Below are positions 1-9,589 of a DNA stretch of 64,000 nucleotides, in pieces. Position numbers and translations under genes: made by a program. Under the pieces are notes generated by a model. The model searched no databases. It worked only from the letters and a program-made list of their open reading frames with translations, and was not told where the DNA came from. Source of the DNA: Hyphomonadaceae bacterium (GTDB lineage: Bacteria; Pseudomonadota; Alphaproteobacteria; Caulobacterales; Aquidulcibacteraceae); contig JAIELJ010000009.1 of the NCBI GenBank assembly GCA_019753105.1, positions 186,001-250,000 of the forward strand, read 5' to 3'. Each line of letters starts with the position of its first letter. The first letter of the stretch is position 1.

Positions 1-2073
1 AGCGGTGCGATCCGAACGCTGCTGATCGGTAGCTTGGTGATCTCGGCGGGGCTCGCCGGCGTGCTGACGCATCGCCTGGTTCGCGTTGCACGCGCATGGC
101 GCGCGGCCGCGACTGGCGCGCGCCTCCACATCCGCTTCGTTACGCTCTTCAGCCTCGCAGCACTTGCGCCGGTGGTTATCGTCGCGGCGTTTCTCGGCTT
201 CACGTTCAGCCAAGGTCTCGAGCGTTGGTTCAGCCAACGCGTCGAAAGCACGATTGAAAACGCGGCGGACGTCGGCCGTGCATACGTCAATCTGGCTTCG
301 GGCGGACTTGGCGCCGAAGTTCAAGCCATGAGCGAGGATCTAAATCTCGCGCAGCGTGGGCTCACCGACGAGTATGAGCGCTACGTGGCATTCCTTGGCG
401 CGCAGGCGGAACGGCGCGAGCTTTCGTCCGCCTTCGTGATCGATAGTCTGGGCCGTGTCCTCGCGCGCTACGAACAGGACGCAACGCCTGCCGATGATTA
501 TGCGCCACCGTCGCGCGATGCGTTCAACACCGCCGATCAAGGGGAGGTCAATGTTCTGTTCGATCAGGACAATGACCGTCTCGTCGCTCTTTATCGTCTC
601 TCGGCATACGATAACGCCTACCTCTACGTGTCGCGCGCAATCGAGCCCGGTCTCGTCGCGCAATTGCGCGATTTCGACCAATCAGTGGTCGATTACCGGG
701 CCGCGCAGCGCCAGCAAGCTTCGCTGCGCGGCCTCTTCACGATGGCGTACGTATCGACCGCCTTGATCGTTCTGCTTGCGGCAGGGTGGGTCGGCCTCAC
801 GAGCGCTTCGCGTGTCGCCGAGCCGATCGGGCGGCTTGTCGGCGCATCACGCCGTGTCGCGTCTGGCGATCTCAAAGCGCGCGTTACGATCGGCGAAGAG
901 CGCGACGAAGTCGATGCGCTGGGCGCCGCCTTCAACCGCATGACGGCGCAGCTCGAAACGCAGCATCGCGAACTGGTCGAAGCACAAGAGGAAGCGGAGA
1001 ACCGCTCAGCCTTCATTGAGGCCGTGTTGGGCGGCGTCAGCGCCGGCGTACTTGGTCTCGATAACAACGGCCGCATCACCGCCTCCAACGCGTCAGCGGC
1101 GCACTTGCTCGGTGTCGGCGGTGGCGACCTCGTTGGCCGGCGTCTGATCGATGTGGCGCCCGAGTTTGCTGATCTGCTGAACCAGCCGGTCCCGGCTGGC
1201 GAGACGCCGCCACAGCGCGTCGACATCGTGCGGGAGAGCAGCTCCGCGAATCTTAGCGTCCGCATGAGCCCAGACTCCGATGGTGGTCTGGTCCTTACGT
1301 TCGACGACATGACCAAACTCATCGCCGCCCAGCGGCAAGAGGCGTGGAAAGACGTCGCGCGCAGGATCGCACACGAGATCAAGAATCCGCTGACGCCGAT
1401 TCAGCTCTCCGCCGAGCGGTTGCAGAGAAAGTATGCCGAGGAGATCAAGTCTGACCCTGAGACGTTCGGCAAATGCACCGATACGATCTTGCGTCAGGTC
1501 GCCGACATCGGTCGCATGGTCGATGAATTCTCGTCGTTCGCGCGTATGCCCGCGCCGCGTATGGCGTTCGCCGACATGAGCGAGATGGCGCGTGAAGTGG
1601 TGTTTGGTCAGCGCCTGGCGTTTGCCGATATGCGTGTGGATGTCGAAGGCGTCGACACGCCGATCGGCCTCGTCTGCGATGGACGCCTGATCTCGCAGTG
1701 CCTTCTCAATTTGGTGAAGAACGCCGCTGAGAGCGTTGAAACACGGCGCGCACGCGACGGCGAGCCGAAGGAAGGTCACGTCACTGTACGTCTGCGCGAT
1801 CTTGATTTCGGCGTGCAGTTTGAAGTCATCGACAACGGCACGGGCTTTCCAGAGAAGGATCGCCTGCGCCTGATCGAACCATATTTTACGACGCGCTCTA
1901 AAGGCACGGGGCTTGGGCTCGCCATCGTGTCGCGCATCGTGGAGGACCACGGGGGGCTGATTGAGTTGGACGACGCACCAGGCCCTGGGCCGGGCGCGGT
2001 CGTTCGTTTCGTTCTACCCAAACGCGGCGAGGAGCCGCATGAAGCGCCAGAACACGGCGCAGGAGTTACCTAA
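1..2073 (+). CDS. ntrY: NtrY-type nitrogen regulation sensor histidine kinase (5' partial)
   Basis: Membrane histidine kinase that partners NtrX in nitrogen and redox control. The reading frame is open to the first base, so the true start and part of the N-terminal membrane region lie outside the window. What remains shows membrane segments at both ends of a periplasmic loop (the second around base 740-800), a HAMP linker with a coiled helix, a PAS-like domain, the phospho-acceptor H-box (ARRIAHEIKNPLTP, bases about 1360-1400), an N-box (NLVKNAAES) and the G-boxes DNGTGFPEKD and SKGTGLGLAIV. All kinase motifs are intact. The stop codon is immediately followed by the ATG of ntrX, so the two are one operon. 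NtrY proteins are usually about 750 residues; about 690 are visible here. Family assignment is firm; the signal it senses is not visible. Confidence 0.95.
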   Translation, partial: SGAIRTLLIGSLVISAGLAGVLTHRLVRVARAWRAAATGARLHIRFVTLFSLAALAPVVIVAAFLGFTFSQGLERWFSQRVESTIENAADVGRAYVNLASGGLGAEVQAMSEDLNLAQRGLTDEYERYVAFLGAQAERRELSSAFVIDSLGRVLARYEQDATPADDYAPPSRDAFNTADQGEVNVLFDQDNDRLVALYRLSAYDNAYLYVSRAIEPGLVAQLRDFDQSVVDYRAAQRQQASLRGLFTMAYVSTALIVLLAAGWVGLTSASRVAEPIGRLVGASRRVASGDLKARVTIGEERDEVDALGAAFNRMTAQLETQHRELVEAQEEAENRSAFIEAVLGGVSAGVLGLDNNGRITASNASAAHLLGVGGGDLVGRRLIDVAPEFADLLNQPVPAGETPPQRVDIVRESSSANLSVRMSPDSDGGLVLTFDDMTKLIAAQRQEAWKDVARRIAHEIKNPLTPIQLSAERLQRKYAEEIKSDPETFGKCTDTILRQVADIGRMVDEFSSFARMPAPRMAFADMSEMAREVVFGQRLAFADMRVDVEGVDTPIGLVCDGRLISQCLLNLVKNAAESVETRRARDGEPKEGHVTVRLRDLDFGVQFEVIDNGTGFPEKDRLRLIEPYFTTRSKGTGLGLAIVSRIVEDHGGLIELDDAPGPGPGAVVRFVLPKRGEEPHEAPEHGAGVT

Positions 2074-3468
2074 ATGGCGTCCGACATCCTCGTCATCGAC
2101 GACGAAGCCGACATTCGCGACCTCGTCTCCGGCATCCTGGAAGATGAAGGCCACCAAGTGCGCACGGCGCGCGACAGCGATGAAGCCCTTGAAGCATTGC
2201 GCCGCCGCAGCCCGTCAATGGTTGTGCTTGATGTGTGGCTACAAGGCAGCCGCATCGATGGTCTCGAATTGCTGGCGATGTTGAAAGAGATCGACGCGGA
2301 TTTGCCCGTTGTTCTTATCAGCGGCCACGGCACGATCGAAACTGCGGTCGCCGCCATTCGCAAGGGCGCCTACGACTTCATCGAAAAGCCGTTTACCGCC
2401 GATCGCCTTTTGCTGGTGGTGCAGCGCGCGCTTGAAGCGACGCGTCTGAAAAAGGAAGTCACGCAGCTGAAGGCCAAGGTGGCGACAAGCGACGAGCTCA
2501 TCGGCTCATCGCCTGTGATGGCAGCGCTGCGCAACTCGATCGAGCGCGTCGCTCAAACCAACTCGCGCGTTCTGATCGCCGGCCCGGCGGGCTCGGGCAA
2601 AGAGCTCGTCGCGCGGCTTCTGCACGCGCGCAGCCCGCGCAGTGACGGGCCCTTTATCGCGATCAATGCCGCGTCGATTGCGCCGGAGCGCATGGAAAGC
2701 GAGATTTTCGGCGAGGAGACGCCGGATGGCCGCCCTGTGAAGATTGGCGTCTTTGAGCAGGCGCATGGGGGCACGCTGTTTCTGGATGAGGTCGGCGACA
2801 TGCCGACCGAAACTCAATCCAAGATCCTCCGCGTGCTTGTGGAGCAGCGCTTCCGGCGCCTCGGCGGATCGACCGACGTTCAAGTCAATGTTCGCGTGGT
2901 TTCCTCTACATCCCGCGATCTGCGCGGCGACATTGAGCAACAGCGTTTCCGCGAAGATCTCTTCCATCGCTTGAACGTGGTGCCGTTGCGCGCGCCGGGT
3001 TTGGCGGAGCGGCGCGAAGATATTCCTGAGCTTGCTGGCTACTTCGTTGGTCGGCTCGCTGGTACGTCTGGCGTACCGGCGCGTCAGATCGCCGAAGATG
3101 CGCTCGCCGCGCTGCAAGCGGCAGACTGGCCGGGCAATGTGCGTCAGCTACGCAACGTCATCGAGCGTATCCTCATTCTGGCGACGGGCGATACCGCTAC
3201 GCCGGTGACGGTGGATTCACTCCCTGCCGAAGCCTGGCCGCAAGCCGGTTTCTCCAAGCATGACGGCCTGCAGGAAGTCATCGGCCTGCCTTTGCGCGAT
3301 GCGCGCGAGCGTTTTGAGCGCGAGTACCTCAACGTCCAGATCACGCGCTTTGGCGGCAACATCTCGCGTACCGCGGCCTTCATCGGCATGGAGCGCTCGG
3401 CGTTGCACCGCAAGCTGAAGTCGCTGGGCGTGGAAGCGCCTGGGCGCAATGGAGCGGAAGCCGAGTGA
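2074..3468 (+). CDS. ntrX: NtrX-type response regulator
   Basis: Cognate regulator of NtrY, 464 residues. The N-terminal receiver has the acidic pair D9/D10 and the phospho-acceptor D53 in VVLDVW. The centre is an AAA+ domain of the sigma-54 activator type, with a Walker A variant GPAGSGKE and the Walker B region LFLDEVGDMP. The C-terminus is a FIS-type helix-turn-helix (RTAAFIGMERSALHRKL). The GAFTGA loop that contacts sigma-54 is absent: the segment after ESEIFGEE reads TPDGRPVKIGVFEQ. That loss is known in several alphaproteobacterial NtrX proteins and suggests that it does not act as a classical sigma-54 activator. Its stop overlaps the GTG start of the aminotransferase by four bases. Confidence 0.95.
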   Translation: MASDILVIDDEADIRDLVSGILEDEGHQVRTARDSDEALEALRRRSPSMVVLDVWLQGSRIDGLELLAMLKEIDADLPVVLISGHGTIETAVAAIRKGAYDFIEKPFTADRLLLVVQRALEATRLKKEVTQLKAKVATSDELIGSSPVMAALRNSIERVAQTNSRVLIAGPAGSGKELVARLLHARSPRSDGPFIAINAASIAPERMESEIFGEETPDGRPVKIGVFEQAHGGTLFLDEVGDMPTETQSKILRVLVEQRFRRLGGSTDVQVNVRVVSSTSRDLRGDIEQQRFREDLFHRLNVVPLRAPGLAERREDIPELAGYFVGRLAGTSGVPARQIAEDALAALQAADWPGNVRQLRNVIERILILATGDTATPVTVDSLPAEAWPQAGFSKHDGLQEVIGLPLRDARERFEREYLNVQITRFGGNISRTAAFIGMERSALHRKLKSLGVEAPGRNGAEAE

Positions 3469-4310
3469 GCCGTGTCGCGTACGTCAACGGCGCGTATGTG
3501 CCGCTGACGGCGGCGCGGATTTCGATTCAGGACCGCGGCTTTCAGTTCGCGGATTCCATCTATGAGGTCTGGGCTGTGCGCGCCGGACGCCTCTTTGACG
3601 CGGCTGAACATATGGCGCGGCTCTGGCGCTCGCTCGGCGAGCTGCGCATCGTAGCGCCGATGAGCGAAGCGTCGCTCTGGGCCGTCCTGCGCGAGACGAT
3701 CCGGCGCAATAAGGTTCGCGACGGCATCGTCTATGTTCAAGTGAGCCGCGGCGCCGCCAGCCGCGATCATGTGTTTCCATCACCGCCAGTGAAGCCAACG
3801 ATCGTCATCACCGCCAAGAACCTGGATCAGCGCGCGATCGCCAAACGCGCCGAAACCGGCGTCAAAGTCATCACCCTGCCCGAAACGCGTTGGGCGCGGC
3901 GCGATATCAAGTCGACCAACCTCCTCCCCAACGCCCTCGCCCGTCAGCAAGCGAAAGAGGAGGGGGCTTTTGAAGCTTGGTTTGTCGACGCCGATGGCTT
4001 CGTCACTGAAGGAACCTCTTCCAATGCCTTCATCGTCACTGCTGACGGCGTGATCGTCACGCGACCACTCTCGAAAGATCTGCTTCACGGCGTGACGCGG
4101 GCCGCACTCATCCGCGTCGCGCAGGAGCGGCAGATGCGCGTCGAAGAGCGCGCCTTCAGCGTCGAAGAAGCTAAGAGCGCGATCGAGGCTTTCATCAGCG
4201 CCGCTAGCAATCCTGCGGTTCCCGTTATCGCAATCGCTGGCGCAACAATCGGCGGCGGCAGCCCAGGACCGGTCGCCAAAGCGCTGCGCGCCTTTTATTT
4301 GGGCGCCTAA
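3465..4310 (+). CDS. dat: Class IV aminotransferase, probable D-amino-acid transaminase
   Basis: PLP enzyme of fold type IV, 281 residues, expected to exchange the amino group between D-alanine or a related amino acid and a 2-oxo acid. The start YVNGAYVPLTAARISIQDRGFQFADSI-type segment (first 30 residues) and the Lys in RDIKSTNLLPN, the expected Schiff-base lysine, are typical of D-amino-acid transaminases. The later signature is FVTEGTSSNAF. The GTG start overlaps the ntrX stop (GTGA), implying translational coupling. The branched-chain aminotransferase and aminodeoxychorismate lyase families share the fold, so the exact substrate is uncertain. Its place between ntrX and hfq is common in alphaproteobacteria. 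Confidence 0.85.
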   Translation: MSRVAYVNGAYVPLTAARISIQDRGFQFADSIYEVWAVRAGRLFDAAEHMARLWRSLGELRIVAPMSEASLWAVLRETIRRNKVRDGIVYVQVSRGAASRDHVFPSPPVKPTIVITAKNLDQRAIAKRAETGVKVITLPETRWARRDIKSTNLLPNALARQQAKEEGAFEAWFVDADGFVTEGTSSNAFIVTADGVIVTRPLSKDLLHGVTRAALIRVAQERQMRVEERAFSVEEAKSAIEAFISAASNPAVPVIAIAGATIGGGSPGPVAKALRAFYLGA

Positions 4311-4342
4311 GCTCTTCGAACGACGACAGTTTCGCGACGTGG

Positions 4343-4371
4343 TTGGCGATTGCTGCGGCGCACTCTATAGC
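4343..4371 (+). promoter_or_regulatory. Possible housekeeping promoter for hfq
   Basis: TTGGCG at 4343-4348 and TATAGC at 4366-4371 are separated by exactly 17 bases, resembling a sigma-70 type promoter. It lies about 60 bases before the hfq ATG in the only sizeable gap of this run. This is pattern matching only. Confidence 0.3.
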
Positions 4372-4433
4372 GGGCGCAGCCGCGCGGATCGACGCGGCGC
4401 CATAAAACTAGAAAAACATGGGGCCTGCCCATC

Positions 4434-4685
4434 ATGGATAAGAAACAAAACCTGCAGGACACGTTTCTTAACGCTGTCCGCAAGGCCAAGACGCCGCTCA
4501 CGATCTTCCTGGTCAATGGCGTCAAACTGCAAGGTGTCGTGACCTGGTTCGACAACTTCTGTGTGCTCTTGCGCCGCGACGGCCAAGTTCAGCTGGTTTA
4601 CAAACACGCGATCTCGACGATCATGCCGGGCGCGCCCGTGCAGCTCTACGACATCGACAAGGCAGCTGATGAAGCCGACGGCTGA
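4434..4685 (+). CDS. hfq: RNA chaperone Hfq
   Basis: Sm-like hexameric RNA chaperone that pairs small RNAs with mRNAs, 83 residues. The N-terminal NLQDTFLN contains the conserved Gln of the proximal face. Sm1 runs through [15 protein letters not shown], and Sm2 is represented by [10 protein letters not shown], equivalent to the canonical YKHA motif. The length is typical for alphaproteobacteria. The following hflX begins inside the last codons of hfq, and the hfq-hflX pairing is widely conserved. Confidence 0.97.
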   Translation: MDKKQNLQDTFLNAVRKAKTPLTIFLVNGVKLQGVVTWFDNFCVLLRRDGQVQLVYKHAISTIMPGAPVQLYDIDKAADEADG

Positions 4686-6027
4686 AACGCCGACCAAGAT
4701 TATCGATCGAGCCATCGTTCTGCGGCCGCTCGCGAGCGCGGGTGAAAGCGTGCGCGATGGCGAAGCGCGTCTGCTGGAGGCTGTGGGATTGGCTCAGGCG
4801 CTGGGGCTCGATGTCGCCAGCGCGGAGGCCGCGCCGCTCCGGCAGATCAGTCCGCGTACATATTTCGGCTCCGGTCGCGTCGAGCGACTTAAAGATCAAG
4901 CTGAAGAACTTGGCGTAGGCGTCGTCGTCATCGACGCTGCGCTATCGCCGGTGCAGCAGCGCAATCTTGAGACGGACATCGGCGCCAAGGTCGTCGATCG
5001 AACCGGCCTCATCCTCGAAATCTTCGGCCTTCGTGCGCGGACGAAAGAGGGCAAGCTGCAAGTTGAGCTAGCGCGACAGGGCTATGAGCGCTCGCGGCTG
5101 GTGCGGACTTGGACGCACTTGGAACGGCAGCGCGGCGGCTTGGGTAAAACCGGCGGTCCGGGCGAAACCCAGATCGAACTCGATCGGCGGATCATCGCCG
5201 ATCGCATCATTCGGCTGAAGCGCGAGCTTGAAGAAGTTCGGCGTACGCGTGGACTGCAGCGCCGGGCGCGTTCGCGTGCCGGCCTGCCGGCCGTGGTGCT
5301 CGTTGGGTATACCAATGCGGGCAAATCCACGCTTTTCAATCGGCTCACACAAGCCGGCGTGCTGGCGAAGGACATGTTGTTCGCCACGCTCGATCCGACA
5401 GCGCGGCAAGTGAAGCTCCCCAGCGGGCGCGCGGTTATCATGAGCGATACAGTCGGCTTCATCTCCGATCTGCCGCACGAACTGGTCGAGAGCTTTCGGG
5501 CGACGCTGGAGGCGGTGACTGAAGCTGATCTGCTGGTGCACGTGCGCGACATCGCGCATCCGCAAAGTGAAGATCAGAAGGCGGATGTGCTGAGCGTGCT
5601 CGCGCAGCTCAGCAAAGACGCCGGCGGTAAAACACCGCGCGTGCTTGAAGCGTGGAATAAGATCGACTTACTCGATGAAGATACGCGCATCGGCCGCTTA
5701 CGGCGCGCGGAAACGGCAGCCGAGCAGGGGCAGGGCAGCACCCTGCCCCCTGTCGCGATTTCTGCGGAGACAGGGGAGGGCGTGGAAGCCCTGCTCGCCG
5801 CGATCGATCGCGCCGCCTTCTCCGCGAAACGCGTCATCACCCTCACCTTACCCGCCGACGATTCCGGCCGTGTCCGCGCTCAGATCGCGGCGGCTGGGAA
5901 AATCCTGGAAGAGACGACCGATGATGATGGCGCGCTGACTTTGCGCGCTGAGTTGCTCCTCGAGGATGCTGCGCGGTTTGCACCGGTGGAGCCCCTGCCC
6001 GAAGATATTCGGCCAGCGGCGGAGTAG
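4669..6027 (+). CDS. hflX: GTPase HflX
   Basis: Ribosome-associated GTPase of the Obg-HflX group, 452 residues from this ATG. The ATG at 4669, giving MKPTAETP, is preferred over longer in-frame readings because those would lie wholly within hfq; the 17-base overlap with hfq suggests coupling. The N-terminal domain carries the glycine-rich [23 protein letters not shown] linker (around residues 155-175). The G domain has P-loop [10 protein letters not shown] (about residues 211-220), DTVGF for G3 and NKID for G4. A perfect 9-base inverted repeat interrupts the less conserved part of the G domain near residue 355. It ends three bases before the convergent Mur ligase gene. Confidence 0.95.
   Translation: MKPTAETPTKIIDRAIVLRPLASAGESVRDGEARLLEAVGLAQALGLDVASAEAAPLRQISPRTYFGSGRVERLKDQAEELGVGVVVIDAALSPVQQRNLETDIGAKVVDRTGLILEIFGLRARTKEGKLQVELARQGYERSRLVRTWTHLERQRGGLGKTGGPGETQIELDRRIIADRIIRLKRELEEVRRTRGLQRRARSRAGLPAVVLVGYTNAGKSTLFNRLTQAGVLAKDMLFATLDPTARQVKLPSGRAVIMSDTVGFISDLPHELVESFRATLEAVTEADLLVHVRDIAHPQSEDQKADVLSVLAQLSKDAGGKTPRVLEAWNKIDLLDEDTRIGRLRRAETAAEQGQGSTLPPVAISAETGEGVEALLAAIDRAAFSAKRVITLTLPADDSGRVRAQIAAAGKILEETTDDDGALTLRAELLLEDAARFAPVEPLPEDIRPAAE
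5727..5749. repeat. 9-base perfect inverted repeat inside hflX
   Basis: GGGGCAGGG, a five-base loop, then CCCTGCCCC. It encodes residues of the [10 protein letters not shown] stretch between G4 and the end of the GTPase domain and could form a strong mRNA hairpin. Its role is unknown. Confidence 0.6.
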
Positions 6028-6030
6028 GGG

Positions 6031-7431
6031 CTAGCGCTTCAGGCGCTCGACCAACTCGGTGGCGAAGGTGCTCAGCGTATCGTCGCGTGCGCCCATCACG
6101 ATGATGCGGTCGCCAGCTTCGGCCAGTTCAATCAGCTTATCACCGCACGCGCCGCGTTCCGCAAACGCCATCGCTTCGAGACCGCGCGCGCGCACGCCGG
6201 CGACGATGTGTTCGCTGGTGACGCTGCGATCGACGGTGCCGCCGAAATAGACGGGGTCCGGCATGATCAGCACGTCGTCGGCGTTCATGCTGTTGGCGAA
6301 GACGTCGATGAATTCCTGGCGCATCAGCTTCAGCGGGCCGAAGCCGTGCGGCTGAAACATGATCAGCAGGCGGCCAGGGAATGCGTGCAGCGTTGTGAGT
6401 GTGGCGGTGATCTTATCCGGGTTGTGCCCGAAATCGTCGATGACGGTGACGCCCCCGGCTGTGCCGGCGACTTCCAAGCGCCGCTTGGTGCCGGAGAAGC
6501 CTTTGAGCGCTTCTGCGGCTTCCTGAAGCGACAAGCCGTAAGCACGCGCAGCTGAGAGCGCGGCAAGCGCGTTGGCGACATTGTGTTCGCCAGGCACGGC
6601 CAGATCGACGGTGGCTGTCGCGCGCGTTTCTTTCTCCAGCACATCAAACGAGACGCCATCGGGCGCCAAGCGGATCGCCGAGCAGTGCAGATCGGCGAGG
6701 CCGGAGCGCAATGAGAATGTGCGCGTGCGGACCTTGGCTTTCATCACAAGCGCCGCCGTCTCGTCGTTATCGAGGTTTAGCACCGCGATCTCGGAGCGGT
6801 TGACGAAGCCGGTGAACAGCTCGCGCAACTCTTCCATGCTCTTATGGTCGAGCGCGATGTTGTTCACGACGGCGATCGTCGGCTCGTAGCGCGCGATCGA
6901 GCCGTCGCTTTCATCGACCTCGGAAACGAACGCATCGCCCTTGCCCACAAGCGCGCTGGCGAAAAGCGCGTCGGGCGTGACGAAGTTCTTCATCACGGCG
7001 CCGTTCATCACCGTCGGATCGCGGCCGGCGCGATAGAGCAGCCAGGCGATCATGCCGGTGGTCGTGCTCTTGCCGCTGGTGCCCGCCACACCGATGCGCA
7101 CGGGCGCGGCGTTGAAGATTTCTGCCAACAATTGTGGGCGCTTCAGATCTGTCGCGCCAACGCGCTTGGCGGCGACAACATCGCCTACGGTGTCTTCGAC
7201 GGCGGCTGAGCGCACCAGGATCTGGTCAGCGCTGACAACGCCAGAACCATCCTGCGGGAAGAGGGCGATGCCTTGGGCTTTCAGGTACTCGAATTTCGCG
7301 CCGAGCCGGCCTTGATCCAGCGAGCGGTCTGAGCCCGCGACTTCGTAGCCACGGGCGCGAAGGATCAGCGCCAGGGGCAGCATGCCCGAGCCGCCGATAC
7401 CGCTCATGAAATAGGATTTGGCCTGACTCAT
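6031..7431 (-). CDS. mpl: Mur ligase family protein, probable UDP-N-acetylmuramate:tripeptide ligase (Mpl-like)
   Basis: ATP-dependent ligase of the MurC/Mpl type, 466 residues. The N-terminal Rossmann domain has GIGGSGM, the central domain has P-loop GTSGKS (residues 117-122), and the ADP-ligase centre carries SEVDESDGS and [10 protein letters not shown]. The ending domain has the [10 protein letters not shown] motif typical of the family. MurC adds L-Ala to UDP-MurNAc, whereas Mpl re-attaches a whole tripeptide during murein recycling. The adjacent divergent LD-carboxypeptidase, which produces tripeptide, favours Mpl. A biosynthetic MurC would more often sit in a division (dcw) cluster, which is not seen here. 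The family is certain; the Mpl function is inferred. Confidence 0.8.
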   Translation of the reverse strand: MSQAKSYFMSGIGGSGMLPLALILRARGYEVAGSDRSLDQGRLGAKFEYLKAQGIALFPQDGSGVVSADQILVRSAAVEDTVGDVVAAKRVGATDLKRPQLLAEIFNAAPVRIGVAGTSGKSTTTGMIAWLLYRAGRDPTVMNGAVMKNFVTPDALFASALVGKGDAFVSEVDESDGSIARYEPTIAVVNNIALDHKSMEELRELFTGFVNRSEIAVLNLDNDETAALVMKAKVRTRTFSLRSGLADLHCSAIRLAPDGVSFDVLEKETRATATVDLAVPGEHNVANALAALSAARAYGLSLQEAAEALKGFSGTKRRLEVAGTAGGVTVIDDFGHNPDKITATLTTLHAFPGRLLIMFQPHGFGPLKLMRQEFIDVFANSMNADDVLIMPDPVYFGGTVDRSVTSEHIVAGVRARGLEAMAFAERGACGDKLIELAEAGDRIIVMGARDDTLSTFATELVERLKR

Positions 7432-7484
7432 TTGCCCCGGTTATGACGAGAAACGCCGCTCATCGGCAAGGACGCGAACGCAGT

Positions 7485-8327
7485 ATGGCCCCATCGCTCC
7501 GCATAGGCGTGGTCGCGCCCGGCACACGCATCGAGCCGGCGCTGGCGGAACGCGTTAAAGCCTTCGCAGCCGACAGCTTTCTCGACCGCGCGCCCGAGAT
7601 CATTTTTCATCCGCAATGTTTCGCTAGCGCCGGACATTTCGCCGGCGACGACGACACACGCCTCAAAGCGTTCGTGGACTACGCCAACGATCCGTCGCTC
7701 GACGCGATATGGTTCGCACGCGGTGGTTATGGCGCATGCAGGATCGCTGAGGCAGCGCTGGCGCAGCTCAACGGCGCTTCGCGGCTCAAAACCTATCTCG
7801 GCTACAGCGACAATGGCGCGCTGCTCGGCGGGCTCTATGCGCGCGGCTACGAGAACGTCGTGCATGGCCCTATTCCCGTCGACATGACGCGCAGCGGTGG
7901 AGAGGGGGCCGTGAAGAGGTCGCTCTCTTGGCTGATCGACCGCTCGCCAGAGAGCCTCGAACTCGGCGTGATGTTCGACGCCAAGAACGCAGCATTCAAC
8001 ATCACCGTGTTTCAGTCGATGCTCGGCACGTCGCTCGAGCCGGATTTGAGCGGCCATACGCTCTTATTGGAAGACGTGGGCGAGTACCTCTACCGGCTAG
8101 ACCGCGCCCTCTTCCAAATCACCTCTTCCGCCAATGTGCGGAGCGTGAAGGGGATTAAGCTGGGGCGCGTTTCGGACGTGCCGGAGAACGACAAGCCGTT
8201 CGGCGCCAACGAAGAAGAGATCGTGCGCTATTGGTGCGCCAAGGCCGGCATCGCGTATCTCGGCCGCGCGGACATCGGGCACGATGTCGAGAACAAGGTC
8301 GTGCCGTTTGGGGCGTTGCAGCGCTAA
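7485..8327 (+). CDS. ldcA: LD-carboxypeptidase (muramoyltetrapeptide carboxypeptidase, S66)
   Basis: Serine peptidase that removes the terminal D-Ala from murein tetrapeptides, 280 residues from the ATG at 7485. The start was chosen because the conserved MAPSLRIGVVAPG begins there, although the frame is open from 7443. Family landmarks are RGGYG (residues 79-83), the nucleophile Ser in GYSDN (S108), the Glu region LLLEDVGEYLYRLDR and the His in GHDVENKVVPFG. No signal peptide is seen, which fits a cytoplasmic recycling enzyme. It is divergent from the Mpl-like ligase, 53 bases apart, and together they form the cleave-and-reattach step of peptide recycling. Its 3' end overlaps the next convergent gene by four bases. 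Confidence 0.92.
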   Translation: MAPSLRIGVVAPGTRIEPALAERVKAFAADSFLDRAPEIIFHPQCFASAGHFAGDDDTRLKAFVDYANDPSLDAIWFARGGYGACRIAEAALAQLNGASRLKTYLGYSDNGALLGGLYARGYENVVHGPIPVDMTRSGGEGAVKRSLSWLIDRSPESLELGVMFDAKNAAFNITVFQSMLGTSLEPDLSGHTLLLEDVGEYLYRLDRALFQITSSANVRSVKGIKLGRVSDVPENDKPFGANEEEIVRYWCAKAGIAYLGRADIGHDVENKVVPFGALQR

Positions 8328-8710
8328 CCTCGGGGCTGGTAGCTGAGATAGCCACGCTCCACCATGCGCCGCATGGCGTCGTAGGCCTCGCTCAATTCCT
8401 CGAACGCGCGGCGCAGCGTACCGAGCTGTGTCGTTTGATCCGGCGTGAGCGCGCTGGCGCTCTCTGTCATCTGCACGGCGGCGGCGACCCATTTTGCGCG
8501 TGCATGAGCGGTGGCTACAGCGAGCTTTTCGAACTTATGCAACTCAGTTCGGCCGATTGCCTGGCCGACCACGGTCCGATTGGCCGCGTACGCCGCATAG
8601 TCAATTTGCTCGAGATGCCCGCGCAAACGCCGCTGCTCGGATGGGTCGAGAGCGGGTTCAGGCTCGAAGTGTTCGCTGCGGCTGCGGGCGTTCGAGGTGA
8701 TCGTAGGCAT
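8324..8710 (-). CDS. Conserved-looking hypothetical protein, 128 aa
   Basis: A mostly helical, hydrophilic 128-residue protein with no signal peptide and no recognisable catalytic motif. The ATG at 8710 is preceded by AAGGAA at a good distance, which supports a genuine gene. It is rich in Ala, Arg and Glu and ends in MRRMVERGYLSYQPRG. It is convergent with ldcA and overlaps its stop by four bases. I do not recognise the family. Confidence 0.6.
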   Translation of the reverse strand: MPTITSNARSRSEHFEPEPALDPSEQRRLRGHLEQIDYAAYAANRTVVGQAIGRTELHKFEKLAVATAHARAKWVAAAVQMTESASALTPDQTTQLGTLRRAFEELSEAYDAMRRMVERGYLSYQPRG

Positions 8711-8809
8711 GGTTTATCGTTCCTTGAGCAAGCGCAGAATGCGTCGCCCGAAGAAATCCTGCGCCCAACGCGGTTAAACCGGCGTGTCGGTAACTGCTTC
8801 TGTTTCGGT

Positions 8810-9589
8810 TTAGAGCGCGGCTGGGGTCACTTCCCAGCGGCGAAGCGTTAGCTGCGCTGTGCCTAGCGGCAGCGGCATCGCTGCGCGCACGGGCGGCGCG
8901 AAGCGCTGGCCGTCGATCAACGCGAACCAGACGCTGCCGGGCGGCGGCGGATCGCGGTAGCCTTGATCTTGCGGCGTGAAGCCGGCGACCGGGAAATAGC
9001 GCACACGACAGCGAAGCACCGGCCCGCGGTACGGGCCGTTCCGGAATTGCTGCACTTCGCCGCCACGCACTTCGAGACGATAAAGCCAGCGGCCGTCGAA
9101 CGTCATGTAATTGCCCTGGCACGTGCGCGTCTCGCCGACATCGGCGGCCATGGCGATCAGTGACGAAAGCGGATCGCGTGCAGCGACGCGCTGTTGGTCC
9201 GTCGCTGGCGGCGTGCCCCAGCCGTCGGGATAGGTCGGGCTGATCTCGGCGAAGACGCTGCCATTGGTTGGGCGCATCGTGATGTGACGGTCGACGCCGT
9301 CATAGAGGTGGCGCAGCCAGTAGCGTTGCCAGATCAAATCTCCATCAGGCTCGATCGCGCCGCCTGAGCGCACATCGACGCGCGTGCGCAGAAAGAGCGC
9401 TGCAATGCCGCCGGAGCGGATCGTGCCGGAGGCGGCGTAGCTGTCATTGTCGAGCGTGACTTCGAGACGCGCACCACCGACGCCGATGAGGCCCCAGGCG
9501 GAACCGTTATAGTCGAGCGTCATCCGCTGCGCGGCGGCGGGCGTCGCTAGGGCGAGGCTTAGGAGCAGCGAAGCTATGAGGGCGCGCAT
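8810..9589 (-). CDS. Periplasmic DUF3108-like protein
   Basis: An exported protein of 259 residues with a clear Sec signal (hydrophobic core LIASLLLSLALATPAAA, cleavage after AAA-Q about residue 20). The mature part is beta-rich and has the layout of DUF3108 proteins: an early YNGSAWGLIGVGGARLEV segment, a central YPDGWGTPPATDQQR loop and a C-terminal RVRYFPVAGF strand. The role of the family is not established; an outer-membrane or periplasmic binding role is assumed by fold. It appears monocistronic, with 99 bases to the 128-aa gene downstream. Confidence 0.7.
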   Translation of the reverse strand: MRALIASLLLSLALATPAAAQRMTLDYNGSAWGLIGVGGARLEVTLDNDSYAASGTIRSGGIAALFLRTRVDVRSGGAIEPDGDLIWQRYWLRHLYDGVDRHITMRPTNGSVFAEISPTYPDGWGTPPATDQQRVAARDPLSSLIAMAADVGETRTCQGNYMTFDGRWLYRLEVRGGEVQQFRNGPYRGPVLRCRVRYFPVAGFTPQDQGYRDPPPPGSVWFALIDGQRFAPPVRAAMPLPLGTAQLTLRRWEVTPAAL

